Positions 1-10,173 of a stretch of DNA of 64,000 bases are shown here, piece after piece. Position 1 is the stretch's first letter, and each line of letters opens with the position of its first letter. The notes under the pieces were generated by a model. That model worked only from the letters and a program-made list of their open reading frames with translations, was not told the origin of the DNA and ran no database searches. Made by a program: the position numbers and the translations under genes. The stretch comes from Clitopilus passeckerianus (lineage: Eukaryota; Basidiomycota; Agaricomycetes; Agaricales; Entolomataceae): positions 56,654 through 120,653 of the forward strand of contig CALYLX010000029.1 of NCBI GenBank assembly GCA_944990035.1. The letters run 5' to 3'.

Positions 1-2080
1 CATAATACTGGAGCTCGAGTTGCTCAAAGCCGCGGATGTGTAACGTGCGTATAAGGGCTGCGAAGGGGGTTGGTCCTAGACCTCGCTGGAATGAGGAGCG
101 CAGGATCGCAAAGAGTCGGTCGGTGATGCCACTGCGACAAGTGAGGTGAAACTTGAACTGGCTGGAAAGAGCTGGGGTAAGACATTGAGAACGGCAGGGG
201 ACCAGCTGAGGTACGTCTTCTTGCACTGCCCGCAAAAGTAGCGATAGCCTATAATATAGACTGTCTTGTCAATATCAGCAACTCGCCGTGGAGCTTGTGG
301 CCACCCGTGATGCTGAAGCATGACTTCCCCGCCTTTCGTGCTGTATGTCCTCCCCGCTTTCTTGCACTCGGGACATGGGATTTTGCCAAGAACATGTGGG
401 AGCCATACAAAGAATGATGGCGTGAAGAAATCTTTGGGTTCAATTTGATGTTTCGTGGCTGTCGTAAATAGTGGGTTCTTAGGCGGAATCGAGAAGTGAC
501 CGTCATCGTAGCAGGACGGTATACCGGATCGATTATTCGTCATCTCACTACGCAGGCGTTCACATAGTTCTCGATAGATAGTGTCGAGCCAAGTAGGAAT
601 TGAGGCCCGCGGCGTCGAACGAGATCGCGAAGGACTGCTACTGCCAGGGGCAGCAGCAGTCAACGAAGACACTGCAGGCGAAGTTGCAGTGTCTTCATCA
701 TCGTCGAGTGCAGGTCCCACATCCTCATCATCAACATCTCGGTCCTCACCACATCCCATAAGCCTATCAATATCATCCACCATCCCCGGACCGTCCTCCT
801 CTAGCTCCTCCTCCTTGTCCTGCAGGCTCAGTAATGCCTCGAAGTCGATCGCGACATTGTTCGTCACATTTGGCGGTGGTAACCCAGGAGCGGCTGCTGC
901 GCGTGAAGTCAGAAAAAACTGATACCGGTTTGTAGGTGTACGAGAACTTACCAGTTCTGGTTGTATCTCTGTTGTGGTCTGGACCAGGGGTGGTGCTTGA
1001 CCTGCCGCCGACTTCCTCTAAGGATGCCGGTGAAGCTGATTGTTTGGTGGTGTAAGTAGCAAGCTGCTAGACAAGTAAAGCAGGCTCACCTTGAGTCCGG
1101 CTCTCTGTACCGTGTCCCGTTACATCATCAAATGTGCTGAGGTCTATATTGGAGGGTATCAATTAGAACTGAACGGAAAAGTAATATACATTGATTTTAC
1201 TTGAGCTGAGTATTGCACTGAGCTGGCGAGAGGTATCTGGCGAGAGAAAATGCATCAGTCCCTGTGTTTAGATGATCGGGACCTTCGTTACCTTGTTTCT
1301 CCGCATTGACCGTTTGGGAGTGTGCATCCGCTTCTTGATCGCGTGCTAGGAGTTCACCTGAGAGAGAATGAATGTTAGTTAGAGATCGCAAAGCATTGTT
1401 CTTCACTCACCTGAAGGCTCGAACTGATCCTCTTCGTTCACGCGCGTGAGAGGCAGTGTAGCACGGTCAGGTGCGAAAAAGCTGCAAATAGGGTGTATTA
1501 GTCCAAAACGAGCTTGAAATACCAGGGAAATGGGCAAACACACCCGTAATAGATGCCTGACGCTTCTCCGTGCTTGTTCTTTCCTGCTGGACCTCTGATG
1601 ATTGTTGCTGTGAGGCAGAGGCTGCAGTCGGCGGTCCATCACCCTGCTGTGATGTGGTTCCCAGGCCTCTTACATCGCGTGTGCCGGTGTTTGAGTTGGT
1701 GGGGGCGGCAACGGCAGTCTCAGATGGGAGAAGAGAGATAACTGGTTCTGGATCAACAAAGGGAAATGAGTTGTGCTGTATATACTGGGAGGAGCGGCAC
1801 TTACCGTTGATAACGACCGGATTGACAGGACCCGCGTCGACAGCTAATTGACGTGTGCCGTGTGAGGTTCTCCATGCACATGAACACGTTGTGGGACCAG
1901 GCTTACCTTTGCAGCCAAATGAGAGGCCTCGGCAGGCGCCTGCTTCTGAGTTTTCTTTGGCCGCCCAACCAGCCTTTTTTTGCCTTCATTTCCAGTGTTG
2001 AGTTTGTTCTTTGACCCTTTCGGTCGACCGACAGGGCGCTTTGACGGATTTGGGGTGGGTTCCCCTTGAGGCGTAGCCAT
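1..2080 (-). CDS. AT-hook / DUF6729-like protein, 3' partial, probable frameshift
   Basis: The ATG at 2080 opens a basic N-terminus with two AT-hook cores (RPVGRPKGSKNK and RLVGRPKKTQKQ), which predict minor-groove DNA binding. Several short exons follow. A long exon (867 to about 170) carries an acidic Ser-rich stretch and then a zinc-ribbon-like block: CPECKK, the GRTYSTKGGEVMLQHHGWP region, CGQCKK and YLSWSPAVLNVLP. I recognise this block from the uncharacterised DUF6729 proteins of Agaricomycetes. The conserved-looking continuation (FHLTCRSGITDRLF, then SSFQRGLGP) lies in another frame from about 175 down to the window edge with no plausible intron between, so the gene is either frameshifted or contains a sequence error. 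The C-terminus is outside the window. Molecular function is unknown. The exons between 870 and 1840 are not resolved. Confidence 0.6.
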
Positions 2081-2965
2081 GTAGTGATGTATGGGTGATG
2101 TGCGCTGTCAGATTGGGCGGAGGAGGTCTGGTCAGGACTAGCTGGGAATCACGAGGTAAGATCGTCAGGTCGATATAAACAGTATATCAAGTTTCCTAAC
2201 CAAGTATATCGATATACCATATACAGTATATCATTTTAAACTCAGCTACATCGCTCCACGCCCACAGCCATAGTTAGAGTGCCCGGAAAGATGCCGTGAG
2301 CGCCTTCGTCACATTCAGCTGAGCTCGGATCCGGACTCTCGGTTTGCTTACTTACAAGCCTGGGAGAGCGCTTCCTCTTTTTTCTTTTCTTAACCTATTG
2401 TGTATATCCTGCTTCTAGTGGTTTCTTGCGTATGACGTATTGTGTAAATTTGCGATAACGCCTAGGATTTGATTTGGACAAGTCACGGCGCCCACCCAGG
2501 AGCGTGGATGCCCGCCCAGTGTCCACATGCTTCTTGGAACCCATTTCCTTTTGCTTCCGTCCGAGGATTTTTTTTGAAGGCGCCGATTGGCATCGATGAC
2601 TTGGTAACCAAGACAATTGTCAAATTTTCCGGGGAGGGTGGTCAAAAAGACGGTTTTATTGGACAAGGCATATGCTTATGATGTAGGAGATAAGATCCAT
2701 GAGAAAATAGAAACAGGGTAAGATCCTGACAGAGCCACAACAACAAAAAGGTGAAAAGCTGTAACAAAGTGACTGATGGAGAAACGACTGAAAAAGGCGA
2801 AAAATAAGCCGGGGACGCAGGCACACCGGGTGTTCTATACAAAGGGAGCTACGGCGGTCTCTCAACCTACCCACTGTTGTGAAAAAAGGGCCTGAAGTGT
2901 ATGGCGCCATTCAAACATTCGAAGGTTTGGGAAAGGAAGTCCCCTTGTCCCTTGATTTAATTGAA
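2081..2965. promoter_or_regulatory. Intergenic: promoter side of the AT-hook gene and 3' flank of VPS23
   Basis: No convincing gene is present. About 100-150 bp upstream of the AT-hook gene's ATG lie three direct copies of AGTATATC (2181-2188, 2203-2210, 2225-2232). The middle copy is part of the perfect 14-bp palindrome GTATATCGATATAC at 2204-2217. The rest (about 2400-2965) is probable 3' flank of VPS23 and holds only short unconvincing frames. Confidence 0.45.
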
Positions 2966-4636
2966 TCAAGACCAAGCAGATGGTTTCCACATGCCTAATG
3001 GGATGGCAGCATGGATCTTTTCGATCAACGCCCTCTTCATGAACTGCTCCTCAGCTAAAAGTCGAGTGCTCTGTGGACATGATAGGATGATCAGGAACAT
3101 GTGTGGGGGAGAGCGTCTATTTTACGACTCACTTTTAAAAACCGGTCAAGATCAATTCTACCGGCATTCAGTGCACGGTGAAGATGGTATATCGTGTCTT
3201 CGATGGCATTGTCCTCTGCCACCAGGGTAAGCAATCTGCAAGAAATACATCAGTAAACCTCCTACGGGATGATCTAGATGACACGAATGACGGACTGATT
3301 GTACACAATCGTTGTCGAACAAATCAACTCATCCACTTCGGGGTCGCCCTTTTTCCGGAGTTCGGCAACGTTGGTTTCCGCATCGCTCACAGCAGCACCA
3401 ATTCTAGCTGCGACGATCCTGCTCACATCACGCACTGCCTCCAACCGGGACATTTCATCGCGAATAGCAGGTTCACCGGCGAGGAGGTCGGCTTGGTGAG
3501 CTCGCAGACGCTCGGCGTCGAGAGCCAAGGCATGCGAAAGCGATGCAAGCTCCGACGTTATCTTTTCATGCACCTGGGCGTGTAGCCGAAGGAGTTCAGG
3601 GTTTGGTGGGCGGGGAGGGAGAGGATTGTTAGCCGGCACTGGGATATTGGTTTGAGTCTGATCGTCCTCGGCATCCAGATAGTTAACGGGTGGATGGGCC
3701 GGCTGAGCCGGCTGAGCGGGAGGTGGTGGTGGTGAAGGAAGGAAGAACTGAGGCGGCGGTGGAGGTGGAGGTGGAGGAGGAGCGGGAGGAGAAGATGACA
3801 GAGGTGCAGGGCTGGTATGGATGGGAGGCGGTAAGGGAGGAGGAGAACTGGTGTAGAGATGTGGTGGTGGAGGGTTGGGAGGTGGAACTGGAGGTGGGCT
3901 CACCACATGGGGAGGTACAGGTGGTGGACTCGCTTGAAGTTGAGGTGGCAGTGGAGGTCTTGGAGGTGATGTAGGCGCAGACTGTGGGGGCGGGGGCGGC
4001 CGAGGAGGAGGAGACGAGGATGAACTCGACTGGTATTGAGGAGGATGCTGTGGTTTCGGTGGACGATTGGCAGGCTTCGCGTAGACAGGTGGGTCGAGAG
4101 AGAACTGATCGCGTAAAGCGTCAAGAAGACCAACGATTGAATATGCCTAAGAAGGTTTAGAAGAGAGAACTCAGGCGCGTGAATTCAATGGAAACGTACT
4201 TCTGGTTTACGAGTCCATGAAGTAAGGTAATCTATAGTGCATTTGCCACTAAGATCGATATGTCTGCCTTGCTTTATCAACATGTCAGATGTAGGGACCA
4301 CATAGGCAATCGGTGGCTGTCGCGGGTATTCAATTGGAACCCAGATAGCTATCGGGATGTTGTAAGATGCATTTCTGAACTTGATTGGCAGTAGACCGTG
4401 GATGCATAATAATAATTGAGTTCGACCATCATCATAAGCTGTTAAACTTGGCTCGATCTTCAGTCACTTCAGCCACCGATAACCATAAACTCACTGTAAA
4501 CATCCGACTTTAGTCTTAGAGTATTCACGTAGCTCAAAGCCGAGTCTACGTGTGTATAAACAATATTATTGGCCTTGTAAATGGAATCGACTCTTTCTCT
4601 TAACCATCGTTGAACTGCTGGCGAAGTGGAAGACAT
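2966..4636 (-). CDS. VPS23: ESCRT-I subunit Vps23/TSG101 (UEV domain, steadiness box)
   Basis: This is the ubiquitin-binding subunit of ESCRT-I, which sorts ubiquitinated membrane proteins into multivesicular endosomes. The start ATG at 4636 opens MSSTSPAVQRWLRERV. The next exon reads through a catalytically dead E2-like (UEV) fold, with LLLCIHGLLPIKF, YNIPIAIWVPIEYPRQPP and GRHIDLSGKCTIDYLTSW. The middle exon is very Pro-rich with poly-Pro runs, followed by a coiled-coil segment (about 3600-3280) with ELASLSHALALDAERL. The last two exons give the steadiness box (EDNAIEDTIYHLHRALNAGR and LLAEEQFMKRALIEKIH), ending with TGA at 2966. At least four introns are present. The order UEV, Pro-rich, coiled coil, steadiness box is the complete family layout. 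It diverges from the TEA gene across about 240 bp. Confidence 0.92.
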
Positions 4637-4876
4637 ATCGGTTATTACTTAATCAGGAAATTACAAAGGGAATATCAAATCAGATCAAATCTGGTTCCAA
4701 TCCCTTGGGTCGCACTTCCCATCCTTGCCGATCGGCGATTTCAACATCTCCTTGCCAGTGGGTCCCTCTTACCTAAAAAGGCCGAATCTCGGATCTTGAC
4801 TCGCACCGTCCCCCGTTCCTCCGTCTTATATTCAGCCATTCCTCCCGTTCAAACATTTCCTACTTCCTCGCCCCCA
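4637..4876. promoter_or_regulatory. Bidirectional promoter VPS23 / TEA factor
   Basis: A 240-bp spacer separates two divergent start codons and contains no other gene, so it must carry both core promoters. The strand facing the TEA gene shows pyrimidine-rich patches shortly before the ATG at 4877. No specific operator was recognised. Confidence 0.5.
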
Positions 4877-6736
4877 ATGCCATCCCCTTCACTTCTCAAG
4901 TCCTCAAAGACACTAACGCCACAACGCAAACACCATAAGCTGCTCAAGGATGGGAGTGGCTCTGAAGTATGGCCAGAAGCAATAGAATCAGTCTTTGTCC
5001 AAGGTAAACAGCTTTTACTCGTCGTTGTCCTTGACTTTCCTTTGTTCTTGATACTGATAATCCTTGTTTATTGAAGGTCTTCGCGAATATTGGCAATCAC
5101 CTTGGGCAAATTATTCTCAGTCTCGCGGAAGAAGTAGATGGAGGAACCAATACCTCGTCGATTACCTCCAAAAGAATGGCATCAACAGATCCAAAAAGCA
5201 AGTCGCAAGTCACATACAAGTCCTTAGAAACATGTGGAAAGGTCAATCAGGTATGCCCATAGTCGATAGCAATCGGCGTTACCTTACTGATCTTTGTCGT
5301 TCGACAGAGTTCTATCTCGTCGCAGGCGGCGACGAAGCCCCAACATCAGAATCTGGCGTGAAAATTGAGGATCAGCTAGACTCCCCACTCATGTCGTTCG
5401 AGCACGAAGACTCACCCCCATTGTCGGCCACAGCCTCACCCGACTACTCTCCACCGGACTCGCAGTCTGATTTCCCTCCCTCACCGCCCGGGTCAAGTTA
5501 CCCGTATGCTCTTGCCGCATCGCCTTACAAGGAACTCCCCGATGTTCACAACTGTAACAACACCGGCCTCTCATTACACTCCCAAAACACAGTATTTGCT
5601 GCCTCCTTGCCCACCTCCTTCTCGTCTTACCCAATGGACATCGCAACATCTTATCAAGACATGACGCCTCCACTGTTGAATCAGTATTATCCTCTCGACA
5701 ATCTTCAGCCGACGTTACCGCAAGCATCAGAACCTCCGAGGAGCACGACGAATACACATAACGCGACAAATTTCTTTTACCCACCTGGACCTGCCCGCGC
5801 AACAGCCATCTCACTAACCGCACATGGCATGACTCCCTTCTCCGTAAATCTCGAGGCGCTCACAGCCCAGCGCCCTGCCCATGCTCAGACACCATCTTCA
5901 CCGGTGTCTGGATCTTCATCAGCGCTTGCACTGAGGATCAGACTCGGTATTACAACTTCCCCTTCGGACGGCACCGAAAATCGCCATCACCATCCCACGT
6001 CGCCCAGCTCCCCCATGAGCAATCCCAGCGGGAATACAGTTTTGCCGCAGCTGCATGGCTTCAGTGGAACGGTGTCACTTTCCAGGGTCTGGTCGCACTC
6101 TGGCAAGTGTCTGACGCGGGTGTATAATGCTAGGAATGGAGGAGGTGCCACGTGCGTCCAGACTGAATCCAGTGCTCTGGAGATAACCTCCGTCGAGGCG
6201 GGTACGGCAATCGCGCTCTTGCCTGACTCGGCACTTTCAAAATGTCGATGGTTTGACAAAGGTATGCGAAGCCGGCTTGGTCACTGTCTTAGTCTGAGCT
6301 GACTGGTTTGTTTGTTCCTCTAGCCGTACAAACACGGATTTCCCAGGAAATCGTCGTTGACGACGAAACGGTTCTCTATCTCGTCTATGAACTTGATAGG
6401 AATCGTGGTGCGCTGCCCTCTGCAGAGCTGATTGGATATCAGCAACGGGAGAGAGCCGTGTCTGCACCCTCGAGTCTCTCTTCGCCTGTAGGATATCCCA
6501 GCCCAGGCTCGAATTCTGGGCCTGCTGCGTACGGTCAGACAGGTCTCAATCAGACAGGCTCACCTTCATATTATCCAAGCCCGATGACGACCGCCAATTC
6601 AACATCGGTGTATGGTCAGCAACCGACACAATACTTCGATATGCAATCGTCATACGGCCTTTCACCCACTCTGATTCGGCCTCATGCATATTCCATGCCC
6701 ATGTCGATGTCACCATCGGCATTTTCTTCACGGTAA
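4877..6736 (+). CDS. TEA/ATTS-domain transcription factor (AbaA/TEC1/TEAD family)
   Basis: This is a sequence-specific DNA-binding regulator. The TEA domain starts near residue 30 and is assembled from three exons. The first exon (4877-5003) ends WPEAIESVFVQ. The second begins at 5077 with GLREYWQSPWANYSQSRGRS, then NQYLVDYLQKNGINRSKKQV and SHIQVLRNMWKGQ. The third starts near 5308 with EFYLVAGGDE. The long middle is Ser/Pro-rich. A conserved-looking C-terminal part follows (VQTESSALEITSV, the CRWFDK splice, then ISQEIVVDDETVLYLVYELD). The end is TAA at 6736. Ascomycete relatives (AbaA, Tec1) control conidiation and filamentous growth; the role here is inferred only by family. An in-frame extension upstream of 4877 exists, but this ATG best fits the exon. 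Confidence 0.88.
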
Positions 6737-7187
6737 TCCTCGTCAAGACTGGATTTTTTCACTCAGGATTGGATCTAATGACCTCGGCCATGACTTACCT
6801 TTATTCGTTGATCTTATTGAAATGACAATTAACTCTATTATTATTCGAGACTCACACAGACACTGGGTTTCCCTTTCGTACTTCGCATGTTTATATTTGA
6901 CTAGGAAACATAGCATATGTGCTACCATGGTTTTGAATCTTTGTAATTATCATACTCACGCCATATGATGTTTGTATACTGAATCCCCCTTCATTGTGCC
7001 CGTCGAACTGACCTAACCCCAAATGTATCTATATGTAAAATGTATCATCCCTCACTACTCTTTATCGCTCCCTTACTATCCTCTCTCTCCGCCTATGCGG
7101 TGTTGTAATTGTTTTACCTACTCACAACAATAAAAAAGATTCCAATGGGTGATTAAATTGTGCCATGGAGATACGCGGTACATCATC
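6737..7187. other. Convergent 3' intergenic region
   Basis: AT-rich sequence lies between the stop of the TEA gene and the stop of NOC3, which point toward each other. It should hold both 3' UTRs and polyadenylation signals (for example AATAAAA near 7129-7135 on the + strand). No gene seen. Confidence 0.5.
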
Positions 7188-10040
7188 TCATCGATTACTT
7201 GTAGATTTACCACTTCCCACTTCGAAGAGTTTGGTTGCAGCTTCTCTAACACTAGCATCCCAATGCCCAGTTCTAAGGAGCTCAGCTTCCCAGCAGAACC
7301 CGGTACCAAGGACATTGACCACCTCAGGATCATCCACATCCCATTTGTAACTGACGGCTCCCACCATCCTATCCTCCGTCGAAAGCATGCCTTCCAGTTT
7401 AGGGTCCCTCGCCACTAGTGAAAGGACCAACTCGATCGTCCGATGGATGACTTTAGGAGGCCAGTTCAACGAAGCTACGAGCAGGCGCTTGCAGAACGCA
7501 GCAGAGCGATTGGTAGGTGCTCGCTGCTGAGCGGTGGCGCGTGGGGAGAAAGCCATGTTCAGGGCTCGGAAAAGTAGTTCGGCGGTCGTTGGTGATGGTT
7601 TCTTGCTGGAAGACAAGGAGCTGGAAGGTGGCGGGGTATCAATATCTGGCATTAGGCTGAGTGGGAGGATGATGGCATATAGATGCTTGATGAACCCAGA
7701 CAGGTCAATGTTCAGAGCTTCACCTGGCCAGGAGGTTAGATACAGGCTAACATCAACATAGTAAGGAAGGCAGTGGTTACCTTGACCCGTCAGCAGCTCA
7801 AAGGCTGTCACAATGCACAGCAAGCGCTGCTGAATATCGACTACACTATCGAGCGTGTCGTCCTGATCTTCCTCTGTCGTCTCTCTCGCGATTAGATCTT
7901 TGAGGACTTGCATCAAATCCTTGAAGAAGTCTATGTTTATCAGGTGCGCAAATCTGGAGATGCCCTGAAGAGCTGCCGATAATAGTGGGCTGGGTTTCGA
8001 ATTCTTGAGAATTGAGAAGTAGAGAACAAAGACCAGCTTGAGAGTTTCCGTTTGCTGAGACAGATTCGAGTCAGTCAACTTGGTTCCAGGAACTAGTTAG
8101 CACATACCGTATTTGCACGCTCCTCCTTGTCGACTTCCGCCTCAGCCTCCCTCATCTCCTTATCAATCTCTTGCTTCTCCTTGAGGACCTGTTTCGCTTT
8201 CTTGCTGAGATGTGGCAAATCTGTCTTCTTCCCCTTTGCTCTCTTGGCCTGAGCCTTGCTTCTCGAGGGTGCAGAGGGTTTGTCCACCCGTGATTCAGAA
8301 GCCCGAACATTAAGTTCAGTTTTTAGTCGTAGATGCAGCAGGCAGGAGAGGGCTTCGGGCCGAACGTTGTATTTTCGTTCTTTGACCATACGGTTCAGTA
8401 GGCGGACAACCTCCAATGAAGGTTCGCCTGTGAGATCTTCCCGGAAAACTTGGATGATGGTTTGAAGGCAGAGTTCAGATGACTGTTAAGGTATCAATCT
8501 TCGGTGAGTGATCGAAGTAGAATGGAAGGGTATTTTACTTCGTCCCAGCACTTCCTGCTTAATCTTGTCACCAGGCAAGCCATAAGGTTGGAGCGAAAGT
8601 TGAAATGGGTCGCCTCCTTCAATAGAGCACACATGCATCTCAATGAGAGGTCAGCCAGTTCACTGCGCTCTGGAAGGTAGAGTTCGGCAACAAATATACT
8701 GCAAAGAAGATGGAACCCACCTTTGAGTTCTGCTTCTAGTGAACGCAAATATGCTTGGTAGACGTTGACCAGGCCTTGCTCCCACTCTCGAGTCCTTGCA
8801 ACCATCTGGCCGACTTTCTCAGCCTTTTCCTTATCTGTCAAAGGTCGTATTCTATAGCCAGGCACGATGTCTTTGAACACAGCCAGCTGAGAAAGTATGG
8901 CCAGTTTCCGGATTGCTGGATCATTCGGTATGGGCACTGGATGGGTGGGTGAAGTCACCTCTTTCAGAGAAAATACGTGCAGACGACGCAGGAGGCCAAG
9001 CTAAGACATCTGCACTCAGTTCGAGTAGCATTTTAACGAGATTGAGGAACTTACACTATTTTCCGGATCAGAAACGATTTCTTGGCAAATATTTGCGATT
9101 TGCTCCTTTGCACCATTCAAACGAGCTTTTTTTGAGGTGTTCCCGATAATATCCATGACAGCAAGTCGACCAAATCGAGCACCAGTGGATGCATCGTCAA
9201 CTTTTGGCGGTGGAGGATGGTCCTCTTCCGATTCACTCTTTTCTTCCTCGGAGGGTGATTCACTGTCGGATGGGAGTTCGACCTTTGTGCCAGTCTTTTG
9301 TATTCTCCCATCCGCCAGTTTGATTGGTAGACCCGGTATTGACTTCTTCTTTTTGTCTTCCTCGTGTTTGTTGCGTTGTATTCGAGGAACCTTTTCATAT
9401 GGCATTTCTTCGTCTGAATCCACTTCCCCCTCATCTGTGTCCTCATCCTCGTCCTGGAAACCTTCTGAGCCAAGTTCATCTTCTGAGCCAGACATGAGAT
9501 CATCTACGCCAGAGCTCCAGTCGTCTTCATCTTCGTCGTGCGAATCGATGGAAGGTAGGTCATCGTCAACGACTGGGCGGGATGGTTTATGTAGAGCATG
9601 CAGGCGTTCTGTCTCCTTTTTACTCCTGTTGGAAAAGTGAGTAGTTTATATAGTACCTTTCCAGCGTACGATTATGCGTACGTACCTGGTAATGCCCTTC
9701 TCATCGAGTTTATTCAGGAAGGAGGCTGCGCCTCCATATGTTCGCAGCAAGTCAAGGTCCTGATCCGATAGTTCAACCTCATCATCGTCCCCAGTACTTG
9801 TTGGTATTGGAATAATGCCTCTATCTGCAGCCCTGTCCTTGCCCTTGCTCTGTCCGCTTGGTTTTACTTTTTTCGTAGTCGTCTGAGCTGAGGACTTTTT
9901 GTTGGATGTTCCGGGCGAAAGCTTGCGTTTCTTTGAAGGCGCCTATTAAATTAAAGAATTAAGCCTCGCATAACAGAGTCATAAGCGGTCCAATTCACAG
10001 TTGTTGAGACCGGGGCTGGTCTTTTACCCTTCTTGACCAT
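7188..10040 (-). CDS. NOC3: Nucleolar complex protein Noc3
   Basis: Noc3 works with Noc2 in maturation and export of pre-60S ribosomal particles and, in yeast, in loading of replication origins. The ATG at 10040 opens MVKKGKRPAPVST. A basic, Lys/Ser-rich N-terminus with nuclear-localisation character follows, then a very acidic stretch (9020-9600) with EDEDTDEGEVDSDEE. The Noc3 N-terminal signature follows, with GRLAVMDIIGNTSKKARLN and PNDPAIRKLAILSQLAVFKD (8880-8960), then GYRIRPLTDKEKAEKVGQ. The rest is the helical-repeat region, with LLHLRLKTELNVR, LLSAALQGISRFAHLINIDF and a C-terminal CBF/Noc-type domain (RALNMAFSPRATAQQR). TAA-type stop at 7188. Six or more introns. The 3' end faces the TEA gene and the 5' end faces APC5 at 134 bp. 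Confidence 0.9.
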
Positions 10041-10173
10041 TGTTGCGGTTTGCCTGGAGTTCACGAAATTTCAGAGATCGTGGACCCGCGTGGACTTGAA
10101 CGCTTCCCCATTTGTAGCGACCTCCTTCGCGTCGGCTTCCACTTCATTTCTTTCACCTTCATGTCCTGAAGCC
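10041..10173. promoter_or_regulatory. Bidirectional promoter NOC3 / APC5 with a minimal uORF
   Basis: Only 133 bp separate the divergent start codons. On the + strand a two-codon upstream reading frame (ATG TCC TGA, 10161-10169) ends four bases before the APC5 ATG. The APC5 frame is also open further upstream to 10033, but a start there would overlap the NOC3 start. Confidence 0.45.

Noticed and set aside
3690..3974. Plus-strand frame rich in Glu/Val (VEVEVEEEREE-like)
   Set aside because: It is the reverse complement of the Vps23 proline-rich exon; composition mirrors the Pro codons.
9137..9640. Plus-strand Ser-rich frame of 167 codons
   Set aside because: Antisense shadow of the acidic Noc3 exon; poly-Ser arises from reversed Asp/Glu codons.
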